From: Lachnospiraceae bacterium
GTDB taxonomy: Bacteria; Bacillota; Clostridia; Lachnospirales; Lachnospiraceae
NCBI GenBank assembly: GCA_022792835.1
Contig: JAAWBT010000048.1
Span: 1 to 40,638, forward strand
Direction: 5' to 3'
Length of the DNA: 40,638 bases
Position 1 is the first letter of the stretch. The number at the start of each line of letters is the position of its first letter. Positions 16,457 through 25,539 of this stretch are shown piece by piece. A program made the translations under genes and the position numbers. The notes under the pieces were generated by a model. That model had not been told where the DNA came from. It did not search any database and saw only the letters and a program-made list of their open reading frames with translations.

Positions 16457-17371
16457 ATGAAAAGATACAGCAGAGGCGCAGGGGGAAAAAGAAAGAGACT
16501 TTGCTCCGTATTAATGGCAGCTCTGCTGACCGGAGGAGCGTGCTTTCTGCAGGGAGAGGCTGCTCAGACTGAGGAGGAAAGCAAACTGGAAACCAGATTC
16601 TGGAAAGAGGAGACAGAGAATTCCGAGACAGAGAGTGTAGAACCGGTGGCCATGGAAACAGAAATCACTTCAGGAGAAACACCGGAGACTGACATGGACA
16701 TTCCGGAGTCCGGCATTTCCGAAACAGAAGGTTCCAGTTTGGAAAGCGCGAAGGCAGTCTTTTTGGAGTCGATCGAGACAGAAACGGGAGTGTCCGATCC
16801 GGAATCGGAGGAAAGGGAAGTTCAACAAACAGAACAGCCTGTCGGGGAGTTTTCAGGAGCAGAGGGTGTCGCATGTCTGCAGATTCCGGAAAGGCTGGAG
16901 ATTGTCATAAACCCATGGGAAATGGACGGAAAAGAGCAGATTTATTCGGAACCTTTCGCAGTGAGAAATATGGGGAATGTCCCGGGTGTTGTGACTGTGT
17001 CTTTCACTTGTATGGTAAATAAGAAGGAAGGAGCAGAACTGAGGGAGACCAGGGAAGGACTTCATAGTTCCGGGGAAAAGCTGATTTATATGAAGGTAGT
17101 ACTTGGGAATGGAGAGGAAACTCTTTTTACCAGGGAAGGGGTCCAGTGTCAGGCAAAGCTCCAGCCTGGGGAAGAGATGTCCCTGTGGTTTGAGGGGGAA
17201 GTGAATGAAAATGCTGATGAGCCCTGGAAAAGCGGAGATATAGAGATTGAAGGCCGGTATTTCTGGGAAGAAGCGGTCTTATCCCGGGAGGAGGGCAAAA
17301 GCAGTTCCGGAACGGAGCAGACAATCGTCGGAGAACAGGTTGAAGGAGGAATAGAAGAAACAGATGGATAA
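16457..17371 (+). CDS. Secreted protein with acidic linker and surface domain
   Basis: 304 residues, no recognised family. A basic N-terminus and hydrophobic stretch (about 14-36) form a signal peptide. Residues 37-130 are a Glu/Ser/Thr-rich, probably unfolded linker. From about 138 a beta-rich domain runs IPERLEIVINP...QIYSEPFAVRN. It matches the start of the protein at 17942 (VPTTLAVAVDQ...QIYSEEFTIAN), so the two share a domain and may assemble together. The start is ATG after GGGGGAG. It overlaps the next gene by 8 nt. No sortase motif is present. The leader upstream is the structured RNA region, so expression may depend on it. Confidence 0.8.
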   Translation: MKRYSRGAGGKRKRLCSVLMAALLTGGACFLQGEAAQTEEESKLETRFWKEETENSETESVEPVAMETEITSGETPETDMDIPESGISETEGSSLESAKAVFLESIETETGVSDPESEEREVQQTEQPVGEFSGAEGVACLQIPERLEIVINPWEMDGKEQIYSEPFAVRNMGNVPGVVTVSFTCMVNKKEGAELRETREGLHSSGEKLIYMKVVLGNGEETLFTREGVQCQAKLQPGEEMSLWFEGEVNENADEPWKSGDIEIEGRYFWEEAVLSREEGKSSSGTEQTIVGEQVEGGIEETDG

Positions 17372-17867
17372 GAAAAAGAAAACGGTGGTCACCGTCAGTG
17401 TGATTGTGGCTCTTCTGCTTGTGGTTATTGGAGTGCTGGTTTTCCTGTTGCTTTGGAAAGGCGAAAAGGAGTCGGAGGGATATGTCATTGATGGGAATAA
17501 TTATCGAAAGATCCAGGAGAATATGGCCAATGAGGTGGCGGAGGGTTATTTTGAGACCTACATGAACACCACCTGGACATTTGGCGACGGGATGTCTGAA
17601 ACACAGGATGCAGTGCTGGGGAATTCTCCGAACAATACAAAGCCGATCCGGTGCGAAGTGATCCTGGAGGATACAGGGGAGGTCATATACAAGACGGGCA
17701 TACTGCCCCCGGGGGCAGTCCTGGAACCCTTTAAGCTGGATAAGGATTTGGATGCGGGAAACTATACGGCTGTCTGCCAGACCTACCTTTTAAAAGAGAA
17801 GGAGGATGGAACTTACGAGGATTTCAGCAGTGCCGGGTTTTATGTGACCATTGAGGTGGAAAATTAA
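17364..17867 (+). CDS. Membrane-anchored extracytoplasmic protein
   Basis: 167 residues: basic start, one strong membrane segment (about 8-31), then an outside domain. The pattern DTGEVIYKTGILPPGAVLEPFKL...LDAGNYTAVCQTY looks like an immunoglobulin-like beta-sandwich of the kind seen in small accessory proteins of Firmicutes surface-fibre operons. It overlaps the upstream secreted-protein gene and sits 75 nt before the major secreted protein, so it probably anchors or assembles its neighbours. No family name can be assigned from sequence alone. Confidence 0.8.
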   Translation: MDKKKKTVVTVSVIVALLLVVIGVLVFLLLWKGEKESEGYVIDGNNYRKIQENMANEVAEGYFETYMNTTWTFGDGMSETQDAVLGNSPNNTKPIRCEVILEDTGEVIYKTGILPPGAVLEPFKLDKDLDAGNYTAVCQTYLLKEKEDGTYEDFSSAGFYVTIEVEN

Positions 17868-17941
17868 ACCAGATAATTACGGCTCTCGACAAGGGGCAGT
17901 GATTATAGATAAAAATAATTCTTTTAAAGGAGGAAGAAGCA

Positions 17942-19207
17942 ATGAAAAGAAAGAAACTGGTATCAATGCTTACTGCAGGCGCACTTGCAGCGTCGATGGT
18001 ACTGCCGGCAATGGCGGCGGACGGCGGGACGGTCGATGTGGACGTGACCACCAAGACAGGGATCCTGAGAGTGGAGGTTCCTACGACCCTGGCGGTTGCT
18101 GTAGATCAGTTTGAGACCACGGACACTGGCTCTCAGATTTATTCTGAGGAATTCACAATCGCCAACAAGAGCGAGGTCAATGTGAAAGTCAGTGTGACTT
18201 CCACAGCGACTCTGGGAAGTGATGTGATGCTTGCAGCAAAGAGGGAGGATGTTGCTACGGCTGCTGGAGCTGGTGGAACGGCATGGCTGGCAGTGGCGGC
18301 CAGTTTAGACGGAACCAAGTATGAAGCTTCCAGTGATTTAGGAAAACTGAGCGAGGCAAGTGCAAATGTCACCACCTTCGCAAAGAACGGAGCGGCTGCG
18401 GCTGCGGCACAGACATTCTATCTGAAAAAAGGTACAGCAAACTCTGCAGCATATAAGCTTCTGGTGCCTTCAGCGGATGGAAAAAACAACGATGTTTCTT
18501 ATGCGCAGTTCTATAAGTTGACGGCACTTGCCACACAGCCGACAGATGATGCCACGCTTCAGACGGCAGTGAACGCCAGCGACGTTTATGTGGTAGTGAC
18601 TGCTAATGCAGGTAATGATGGGGAGGCAGTGACAAAACTTGCAAAGGGTTCTGCAGTTGCAAGCAGTACATTTGCAGGCACAAACACCTATTATACAATG
18701 GCAGAAGCGGCAACCACTGCGGCTGATCTGAAAGCAGCTGATGTTTATGCGTATGGGGAACTGACAAAAGAGACTGCGGGTGCAGATGCAGCATTCCGTT
18801 ATATTGGCGAATTATCTAAAAATAAAGAAACATGGGATGCAACTGATGTTTCCAAAATCAATATCGCCTATACTATCCAGGGACTTCCGCAGAGTATTTA
18901 TGACACTGCTGCTGCAGAAACTGGCGCCGATGGAATCGTATATGGGCTTTACAAGGAAAAACTTTCAGCAGTATATAGTGAAATAAGCGGTGCATACTGG
19001 ATTTCTATCGACAGGGACACTGGATTCGCGGCGGCGCCCACATCCCTTACGATTGGCGGTACTGCAAAAACTGCTGGTACAGATTATACTTTTGAAAAGA
19101 GCGGATGGATCAAACTGACTGCTAAACCCACTGCAGGCGATGAGATTGTACTGGTCGTAAATGGAACGATTTATAAAGCGACTGTTCCCACAGCTGCTAC
19201 GCCGTAA
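17942..19207 (+). CDS. Probable major secreted surface protein
   Basis: 421 residues with a clear signal peptide (MKRKKLVSMLTAGALAASMVLP, cleavage likely after AMA near 25). Ala/Thr/Asp-rich and Cys-free, which is typical of abundant surface or fibre subunits. An N-terminal domain is shared with the protein at 16457 (QIYSE-F motif). The C-terminal 60 residues (SLTIGGTAKTAGTDYTF...) look like an Ig-like or CBM-X2-like beta domain. There is no LPXTG, membrane tail or S-layer repeat, so attachment would be non-covalent, perhaps through the membrane protein just upstream. AAAGGAGGAAG gives a very strong ribosome binding site. A hairpin after the gene should separate high expression here from the glycan genes. 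Confidence 0.8.
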   Translation: MKRKKLVSMLTAGALAASMVLPAMAADGGTVDVDVTTKTGILRVEVPTTLAVAVDQFETTDTGSQIYSEEFTIANKSEVNVKVSVTSTATLGSDVMLAAKREDVATAAGAGGTAWLAVAASLDGTKYEASSDLGKLSEASANVTTFAKNGAAAAAAQTFYLKKGTANSAAYKLLVPSADGKNNDVSYAQFYKLTALATQPTDDATLQTAVNASDVYVVVTANAGNDGEAVTKLAKGSAVASSTFAGTNTYYTMAEAATTAADLKAADVYAYGELTKETAGADAAFRYIGELSKNKETWDATDVSKINIAYTIQGLPQSIYDTAAAETGADGIVYGLYKEKLSAVYSEISGAYWISIDRDTGFAAAPTSLTIGGTAKTAGTDYTFEKSGWIKLTAKPTAGDEIVLVVNGTIYKATVPTAATP

Positions 19208-19241
19208 TGTGAATGATGGTAATGTGGTAAGAAAAATAATT

Positions 19242-19275
19242 TTGGGAGGGCTGGGCATATGCCCTCCCAATTTAT
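19242..19275 (+). terminator. Hairpin, probably a leaky terminator
   Basis: A perfect 10-bp stem, TTGGGAGGGC (19242-19251) with GCCCTCCCAA (19261-19270), and a 9-nt loop. It is followed by TTTATG rather than a long T run. It likely stabilises or ends most surface-protein transcripts while allowing read-through into the glycan locus. Confidence 0.65.
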
Positions 19276-19312
19276 GATATGTAAGAGTAATTTAATCTGA
19301 CGGAGTTTTGCA

Positions 19313-20488
19313 ATGAGAATTCGTATAGGCTGTTTGGATCAGGAACTACTGTGGGCGATAGATGACGTGATTGGTGGATTATATTCTATTGACCAGAAAA
19401 CTTTTGAGACAGAATGTGTGGTTGACTGCCGAAAACTGTTTCCCCATGGGAAATTTGGAGTGCTGTCTCTATTTAAATGGAAGGAAGACTATATTGTAAT
19501 TATCCCGCAGGAACTTAATCGAAAATGGATTTTTTATAATAAAGTTACTGAAGAGATAGAATACCGGAAGGTTATAGAAAAAAAATGCCAGGAAGTCCTG
19601 GTTGCAGCTGACCAGGATAGGAATCAGCTCTATTTCTTTCCCTTATATGTATATGATCCTATTTTGATTATGGATCTGAATACATTAACCTGTGCGCAGA
19701 CGATAGAAAACTGGAGCGGCAGAGTGCCAAATGACTGCCGCGAAACTGCATGGAAAGGGATATATGACGGGCAATATCTATTTTTTCCAATAAAAAACAC
19801 GAGAATTGTTGTACGGATGGATTGCGAAACCCAAAAAGTGAATTTGCTTGAACTTGATATATCACAAAATGTAATTGATGTGGACTATGCTTTTGGAGAA
19901 TTATGGGTGCTGCCTGTGAGCGGGGACAGGCTTTACCAGATTGACGAGAATGGCCGGGTGGTCCATAGCGTAGTATTGTCAGTGGAAAATAGGACAGATT
20001 CACTGCCCGCCTTTGCCAGAATCGTTGTCCAGAGAAGATATCTGTTTCTTTTACCATACTACCGGAAAGGGATCTATGTATGCCATAAGCAGAATGGAAC
20101 AACACAGGTTATTCCAAAAGAAAGCTCCAATTCCAGAAAAAAGAATAAGGAAATTTATTTGCGTTATTGGGAATATTGTGTCAAGGGTAATCAGATCTGT
20201 TTTTTGCCTTTTCGGGACAGTTACATTGAAATTGATTTAAATACTCTTGCGTATAGGAAGAGGGAATTATTCTATCCAAATAGTTGGTCAGATGAAGAGA
20301 AAATATGGAGAATTATTTGGAGCCATGTTTCAGAAAGGGATTCTATCATAAGGGAAAAAGACGAATGCAATCTGAAGCACTTCTCAGAATATCTGCAGCA
20401 TAAAACAAACAAAGATGATTTTTCAAAAAGCGATCACACAGGGGAAAAAATATGGGATGCCATGAAAAATCGAGGCAGGACGATATGA
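19313..20488 (+). CDS. Predicted beta-propeller protein, function unknown
   Basis: 391 residues with no signal peptide or membrane segment. About seven degenerate repeats of roughly 45 residues can be read, each with a core like L-x-F-x-P followed by I-x-x-x-D. Examples are LYFFPLYVYDPILIMDLNT, LFFPIKNTRIVVRMD, LWVLPVSGDRLYQID and ICFLPFRDSYIEIDLNT. Seven such units suggest a seven-bladed beta-propeller. It is the first gene of the A/T-rich glycan locus, just after the surface-protein hairpin. A binding or scaffolding role in surface-polymer synthesis is possible, but nothing points to catalysis. Confidence 0.75.
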   Translation: MRIRIGCLDQELLWAIDDVIGGLYSIDQKTFETECVVDCRKLFPHGKFGVLSLFKWKEDYIVIIPQELNRKWIFYNKVTEEIEYRKVIEKKCQEVLVAADQDRNQLYFFPLYVYDPILIMDLNTLTCAQTIENWSGRVPNDCRETAWKGIYDGQYLFFPIKNTRIVVRMDCETQKVNLLELDISQNVIDVDYAFGELWVLPVSGDRLYQIDENGRVVHSVVLSVENRTDSLPAFARIVVQRRYLFLLPYYRKGIYVCHKQNGTTQVIPKESSNSRKKNKEIYLRYWEYCVKGNQICFLPFRDSYIEIDLNTLAYRKRELFYPNSWSDEEKIWRIIWSHVSERDSIIREKDECNLKHFSEYLQHKTNKDDFSKSDHTGEKIWDAMKNRGRTI

Positions 20489-20528
20489 GAATTTTATTTT
20501 ATAGGGGATTAGTACAAGGAGACATAAA

Positions 20529-21503
20529 ATGTACAGGGATGATGGAATAAACTGGATAAAAGTTTTGCCAAATAGAAGAATATATATTTTTGGAGCAGGA
20601 TTCAACGGAAACAGATTGTTGGAGAAGCTTAATGCGATAGGTAACTGTGAGGTTGCTGGATTTATAGATAATGATCCAAAGAAAGTTTATAATTTCAAGG
20701 CCGACACAGGTAAACAATTGAAATGCTTTCTGCTGGAGGATTATAAAAAGATAGAAGATAAGAATGATATTCTTATTCTTTCAACAGCAATTCCAGAGAT
20801 AGGAAAACAATTGATTGAGAACCACATCTATCATTATGTGGCGTGGAATCAGATTGATTTTTCTACAGTAGGTGAGGAGCATTATAACGAGGATTACTTT
20901 TCGCTGCAGATCGAGTATGCCAGGATAGATTCAGAAACGGAAAAAGATTTTTTCCAGAGATATATCAAAGAAAAAGACTGTATTGCAGAATTTGGATGTG
21001 GGGGAGGTTTGTTATTAAGCAAACTGAAATGCCAGTCAAAGGTCGGGGTTGAAATTAATCCGGCTGCAGGTGGCCATGCAGAGAAACTCGGGATAAGGAC
21101 AACTGGAAGCCTCGAGGATCTTGAGGACGAGAGCCTGGATGTCATTATTTCCTATCATGCGCTGGAACACTGTTTGAATCCATATGGGATTGTATCGGAA
21201 ATGTATAAAAAGTTAAAGCCTGCCGGGAAATGTGTTTGTGTTGTCCCTTATGAACCATTGTCTTATGAATATTCGAAAAATGATGTAAGTCAACATTTGT
21301 ATATCTGGAATCAAAGGACGCTGGGAAATCTGTTTAGGGCAGCCGGATTTTACATTAGGGAAACAGGGACAAGAGAGGTGGCCTGGCCAGTGAGATGGAG
21401 ACATATGTACGATAAGAATACAGCAGACTGGTTTCACGCACTGTCTGTATTAGAATCAGACAGAACCGGCTACTTTAGTGTTTATGTGGTTGCGGAAAAA
21501 TGA
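20529..21503 (+). CDS. SAM-dependent methyltransferase with N-terminal Rossmann-like module
   Basis: 324 residues. The first 110 carry IYIFGAGFNGNRLLEKL...GFIDNDPKK, the nucleotide-binding-like module that recurs in this locus. From about 150 there is a class I methyltransferase: motif I IAEFGCGGGLLLSKL, the acidic end of strand 2 in GVEIN, and DVIISYHALEHCLNP as motif IV. It probably methylates a sugar or lipid intermediate of the surface glycan. The start is ATG after AAGGAG. The target is unknown. Confidence 0.85.
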   Translation: MYRDDGINWIKVLPNRRIYIFGAGFNGNRLLEKLNAIGNCEVAGFIDNDPKKVYNFKADTGKQLKCFLLEDYKKIEDKNDILILSTAIPEIGKQLIENHIYHYVAWNQIDFSTVGEEHYNEDYFSLQIEYARIDSETEKDFFQRYIKEKDCIAEFGCGGGLLLSKLKCQSKVGVEINPAAGGHAEKLGIRTTGSLEDLEDESLDVIISYHALEHCLNPYGIVSEMYKKLKPAGKCVCVVPYEPLSYEYSKNDVSQHLYIWNQRTLGNLFRAAGFYIRETGTREVAWPVRWRHMYDKNTADWFHALSVLESDRTGYFSVYVVAEK

Positions 21504-21534
21504 ACAGAGGAATAACTTGAGAAGGAAGTGTTAA

Positions 21535-22026
21535 ATGGTAATTGGAATTTTGAAAAAGCAATTGAAAACAGCATGTCATATAGGGATCATTTTTTTGATC
21601 GGTTTTCGATTTGCTTTATTTGTGGGGAAAAACAAGGATAAAACAATACAAAAATATAAAACATATTATCAAATGCTGGTATCATGGATGGATTTATTGG
21701 AAAGAGGAAAGTATTTAAGCAATTATCTGGAAAAATATGGATACAATAGAGTGGCTGTCTATGGAGGACATGATACAGGGAGGCATCTTGTAAAGCAACT
21801 ACAGGGGACGAGAGTCTGCGTGGAATATATAATTGATCGGGATGGTTCATTGAAAAATAATAATTTTTTACCCATCTATCATCCAGATGATCAATTACCA
21901 AAAACAGATGCAATTGTTGTGACACCAATTTGGGATTATCAAAATATCAAAGAGAAATTATCAGCGAAAATCAGTTGTCCAGTTATTTCGCTGCAGGAAA
22001 TCATTGAGGGAATGAAAGATGTATAG
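21535..22026 (+). CDS. Stand-alone Rossmann-like module with N-terminal membrane segment
   Basis: 163 residues. A hydrophobic stretch (about 12-31) could hold it at the membrane. The rest is the module seen fused to neighbouring enzymes: VAVYGGHDTGRHLVKQL, an acidic IIDRDG turn, a short IYHPDDQLP segment and DAIVVTPIWDY. Here it has no catalytic partner domain. It overlaps the next glycosyltransferase gene by 8 nt, so the two products may act as a pair, replacing the fused form found in neighbouring genes. The function of the module is unknown. Confidence 0.75.
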   Translation: MVIGILKKQLKTACHIGIIFLIGFRFALFVGKNKDKTIQKYKTYYQMLVSWMDLLERGKYLSNYLEKYGYNRVAVYGGHDTGRHLVKQLQGTRVCVEYIIDRDGSLKNNNFLPIYHPDDQLPKTDAIVVTPIWDYQNIKEKLSAKISCPVISLQEIIEGMKDV

Positions 22027-22837
22027 ACTGGCAATCGTAGTTTTAAATTATCTGAATTATGAGGACACGATCGAATGTGTAGACAGCATATTAAAAATGC
22101 AATATCCAATATGTGGAATCGTTATTGTGGAGAATGGTTCTCATAATGCCTCACTGCGGATACTGAAAAAAACATATAAGGATATAGAACAGATTCGGAT
22201 AATAAAGAGCAGGAAAAACAGAGGATACGCAAGGGGAAATAATATTGGAATTATTTATGCCAGAAAACATCTAAAAGCAGAATATGTTTTAATTGTTAAT
22301 AATGATACCGTGATGATTGATAAAAATTATGTAAAGGGTCTGCTCAATAAATATGAACCGGGCGTTGGCGTAATAGGAAGTAGGATTCTGTTAAAGAATA
22401 ATAAAGAACAGCCTCCCATGTTGTGCTATTTGGGGGTCCGGGATTCCATATTTCGATATGTGAACAGATTGTCGGAAAAATATGGAAGCAATTTTGATTT
22501 CCCGGAAACGGAGGGAAAGCCTGCGTATATTTTGCACGGATGTACGCTGCTGTTTACTCCGGATTTTTTTCGACGCTTTCAGGGGTTTTATAAGCGTACA
22601 TTTCTATATTGTGAAGAGGCCGTATTATATCTTATGTGTCAATATAAAGGGTTGAGGCAGGTCTATGTGCCGGAAGTGAAGATATACCATAAAGAAGATC
22701 AGTCGTCTCTGATGAGCTTTCAGAATGATAAGACAGTTTTGAATAAATATACAGTCCAAAGCCAAAAATATGTAATTTGGTGGGCTGTAAAATATAGGAT
22801 TCATTTGTTTTTTAAGCAGAGAAAAAGGTGTGTCTAA
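22019..22837 (+). CDS. Family 2 glycosyltransferase, rhamnosyltransferase-like
   Basis: 272 residues with a GT-A fold: IVVLNYLNYEDTIECVDSIL at the start, then ENGSHN, NRGYARGNNIG and the metal-binding NND. The NRG-x-A-x-GNN motif is typical of WbbL/RfbF-type rhamnosyltransferases. It lacks the Rossmann tail of its neighbours, but the preceding overlapping gene encodes that module alone. It transfers a sugar from a nucleotide donor during surface-polysaccharide assembly at the inner membrane face. Donor and acceptor are not predictable. Confidence 0.9.
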   Translation: MYRLAIVVLNYLNYEDTIECVDSILKMQYPICGIVIVENGSHNASLRILKKTYKDIEQIRIIKSRKNRGYARGNNIGIIYARKHLKAEYVLIVNNDTVMIDKNYVKGLLNKYEPGVGVIGSRILLKNNKEQPPMLCYLGVRDSIFRYVNRLSEKYGSNFDFPETEGKPAYILHGCTLLFTPDFFRRFQGFYKRTFLYCEEAVLYLMCQYKGLRQVYVPEVKIYHKEDQSSLMSFQNDKTVLNKYTVQSQKYVIWWAVKYRIHLFFKQRKRCV

Positions 22838-22855
22838 GATTGAGGAATATACAAA

Positions 22856-24052
22856 ATGCAGAAAAAAGAACCGATGGTATCTATTATTGTACCAATATAT
22901 AATGCAGAAAAATATTTATTCCATTGTATCGAAAGTGTTTTAAACCAGACATATAAAAATATTGAGGTAATTCTTGTGGATGACGGTTCCAGTGATAACA
23001 GTCTTAAAATCTGTATGGAGTACTCAAAAGCGGATGAACGGATAAGAATTATACAGGGCAGCCATCAAGGGGTGGTTTTGGCCAGAAAAAGGGGAGTAAA
23101 AGAGGCGAAGGGGGAGTACTGCATATTTGTAGACAGCGATGATTGGATAGACAAGTATCTGTTAGAATCTACGGTGCCCATGACAGAGGGCGGAAGTGTG
23201 GACATTGTAAATTATAATTTATGCAGTGTGGATAACTCTGGAGTAAGGCGCTGGAAATATACGGTTCCAGAAGGACGATATAAAAAAGAATCATTAAAGG
23301 GCATCTATGGGAAAATGATATTTGATTTTCAGTATGGCTGCCCGGGACTTATCCAGTCATTGTGTACGAAATTGATCAGAAAAGAAGTATTGTGGAGCTG
23401 TCTTAAAGACGTAGATCAAAGAATTACATTGGGAGAAGATGCAGCAGTCGCTTATCCCATGATGTTAAGGGCAGAAAAGGTTGTTGTGCTTCACAAAGCT
23501 TTTTATTTTTACAGAATACGTCCGGAATCCATGTGTCATTCAACGGATGATGAGATCTTCGCTAAAGTGTCTTTATTTCAGCAATATATGCAAAAGGTTT
23601 TTGGGAAATACAGTAAAGAATATCAGTTGGAAACTCAGCTGCGGGCCTATTTATTGAATTATATAACGAAAGGCATTAGAGAGATGTTTTCCATAAAGCT
23701 GGAAAATCTGTATCAGATGCCCATGGGGTTGTTATCCGGTACAGATAGAAGAATTGTACTGTATGGGGCGGGTAAAGTTGGTAAATCGTATTATAGACAA
23801 TTGGCGAGAGAAGATAATGTCGATATTGTCGCATGGGTAGATAAGGGAAAAGCAGGTCAAAAAATATATGATCGTAGGATTGAGTCTCCAGGAATTATAA
23901 GCGGGATTAGATTTGATAAAATAATGATTGCAGTAAAAGACTGGGAGACTGCTGAAGAAATAAAAAGTGAATTAAAAAAGTTTGTTTTTCTGTCACAAAT
24001 TCTATGGGATACGCCGCGGTCAAGCTGGTGGGAGAGGGAAATAGAACTTTGA
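22856..24052 (+). CDS. Family 2 glycosyltransferase with C-terminal Rossmann-like module
   Basis: 398 residues. The GT-A domain (about 1-230) has VSIIVPIYNAEKYL, VDDGSSDNS and the metal-binding VDSDDW. The C-terminus (about 300-390) has VLYGAGKVGKSYYRQL, a VDKGKAG turn and DKIMIAVKDW, the shared module of this locus. Its closest relatives in the window are the enzymes at 25540 and 27912, which also share GEDA/SEDK-type motifs in the middle. Confidence 0.9.
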   Translation: MQKKEPMVSIIVPIYNAEKYLFHCIESVLNQTYKNIEVILVDDGSSDNSLKICMEYSKADERIRIIQGSHQGVVLARKRGVKEAKGEYCIFVDSDDWIDKYLLESTVPMTEGGSVDIVNYNLCSVDNSGVRRWKYTVPEGRYKKESLKGIYGKMIFDFQYGCPGLIQSLCTKLIRKEVLWSCLKDVDQRITLGEDAAVAYPMMLRAEKVVVLHKAFYFYRIRPESMCHSTDDEIFAKVSLFQQYMQKVFGKYSKEYQLETQLRAYLLNYITKGIREMFSIKLENLYQMPMGLLSGTDRRIVLYGAGKVGKSYYRQLAREDNVDIVAWVDKGKAGQKIYDRRIESPGIISGIRFDKIMIAVKDWETAEEIKSELKKFVFLSQILWDTPRSSWWEREIEL

Positions 24053-24099
24053 CGGGGCTGCCCTGATGACCAGGAATTCAGAATGGAGAACAATAAAAA

Positions 24100-25473
24100 A
24101 TGTGCAAAGTGTCAGTTATTATGCCAGTCTATAACTCAAAAGAGTTCTTAAGCGTGGCGGTTGGAGGAATTTTAAGTCAGTCATACAGAGATTTCGAATT
24201 GATTTGCATAGAAGATGCCTCCACAGACGGTTCTGGTACTATACTTGCACAATATCAAAAAGGCGATCCTCGCATCCGCCTGGTCCGCCATAGTAAAAAC
24301 ATGGGAGCGGCCTGTTCCAGAAATGAAGGAATGGAACTGGCACGCGGCAAATACCTGTTTTTTGTGGATGCGGATGACGTGTTTGAAATGGATTTGTTGA
24401 AACGTATGGTTCAGACGGCGGAGCAAGAGCCTGTGGACATGGTATACATCAATTATGACATGTTTGAAGACGGAGAACTCTGTGATACTGATATACGGGG
24501 GAAATATTATCATTTTGGAAGATGTTTTTCTCAATATAACGAGATAAGAGCCTGCCCCAAAGAGTTGTTTAGGGCGATTCCACTGGCACCATACAGCAGA
24601 TTATACTCAAGTGAATTTCTTAGACGAAATACATTGAGATTTCAAAATCTCAAAAGTTCTAATGACGTATATTTTGGAATTATGGCTACATTGTTGTCTC
24701 AAAAGATTGCTTTTTTGGAGGAGCAGGTAAACTTAGTCCATGTGCGGTCACATGGAGGAAAATATCGGATATCGAATATGAGGAATCCATATGATAATTT
24801 CAGGGCATATATTTGTTTAAAACAGGAAATGGAGAGATTACAATTATCAGATGGAGATATTGGGCTTATTCAGGAGCGATTTTTAAACAATACTTTGTGG
24901 GAATTGAAAGGCTATGATCCAAAACGAGGGAAGGAATTCTACCAATTTATCAACGCAGAAGGCCTGGAAAGGATGGGCTTGCTAAAAGAAGAGAGCTTGG
25001 TAAACCTGGATTTTGCTTACCGGAGCATCGCAGAGTCCTTTACCAAAAAAACATTTGAAAGCAAATGGTTTGAAGATGTTCCATGGTTTGCTTATCACCT
25101 TGAAAAATGGAAAACAAAGGTTACGGGGCTTTTTAGGCAAATGGCTGGACAGGGAAAGGAATGTGGGATTTGGGGGGCCGGAAAAAATGGCAGATTGCTT
25201 GCGGATTTCTGCATGAAACATAATTGCCGGTGCAGGGGCATCATTGATAATAAAAAAGAAAAATGGGGAGAAACACTCTGCGGTTATGAAATCTTTTCTC
25301 CTGAAGAATTATTGGAAATTGTGGATACGGTGATTATTTCAAATCAAAGATATTTTAATGATATCTATGATCAGATAAAAACCATACATAAAGGAATAGA
25401 AATGATCTCTTTGGATATGTACTTGCAGTATGAACAAGATTTATGTTCCAGTACGATCCTGGTTGCGGATTGA
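24100..25473 (+). CDS. Family 2 glycosyltransferase with C-terminal Rossmann-like module
   Basis: 457 residues. The GT-A domain starts VSVIMPVYNSKEFL and has IEDASTDGSG, NMGAACSRNEGM and the metal-binding VDADD. A middle region of about 200 residues is unassigned. The C-terminal module (about 345-440) reads CGIWGAGKNGRLLADF...GIIDNKKEKWGETLCGYEIFSPEEL...DTVIISNQRYF, the clearest copy in the window. Its ribosome binding site is weak (GGAGA, 11 nt away). Confidence 0.9.
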   Translation: MCKVSVIMPVYNSKEFLSVAVGGILSQSYRDFELICIEDASTDGSGTILAQYQKGDPRIRLVRHSKNMGAACSRNEGMELARGKYLFFVDADDVFEMDLLKRMVQTAEQEPVDMVYINYDMFEDGELCDTDIRGKYYHFGRCFSQYNEIRACPKELFRAIPLAPYSRLYSSEFLRRNTLRFQNLKSSNDVYFGIMATLLSQKIAFLEEQVNLVHVRSHGGKYRISNMRNPYDNFRAYICLKQEMERLQLSDGDIGLIQERFLNNTLWELKGYDPKRGKEFYQFINAEGLERMGLLKEESLVNLDFAYRSIAESFTKKTFESKWFEDVPWFAYHLEKWKTKVTGLFRQMAGQGKECGIWGAGKNGRLLADFCMKHNCRCRGIIDNKKEKWGETLCGYEIFSPEELLEIVDTVIISNQRYFNDIYDQIKTIHKGIEMISLDMYLQYEQDLCSSTILVAD

Positions 25474-25539
25474 GAAAGATTGGCGTGGCTGTCCTTGTTG
25501 ATAAAGTGGAGAGATATCTGCCCAAAATAAAGGAATGAG

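Noticed and set aside
17942-19207. WxL-type or LPXTG-anchored surface protein
   Set aside because: No WxL motifs and no C-terminal sorting signal are present.
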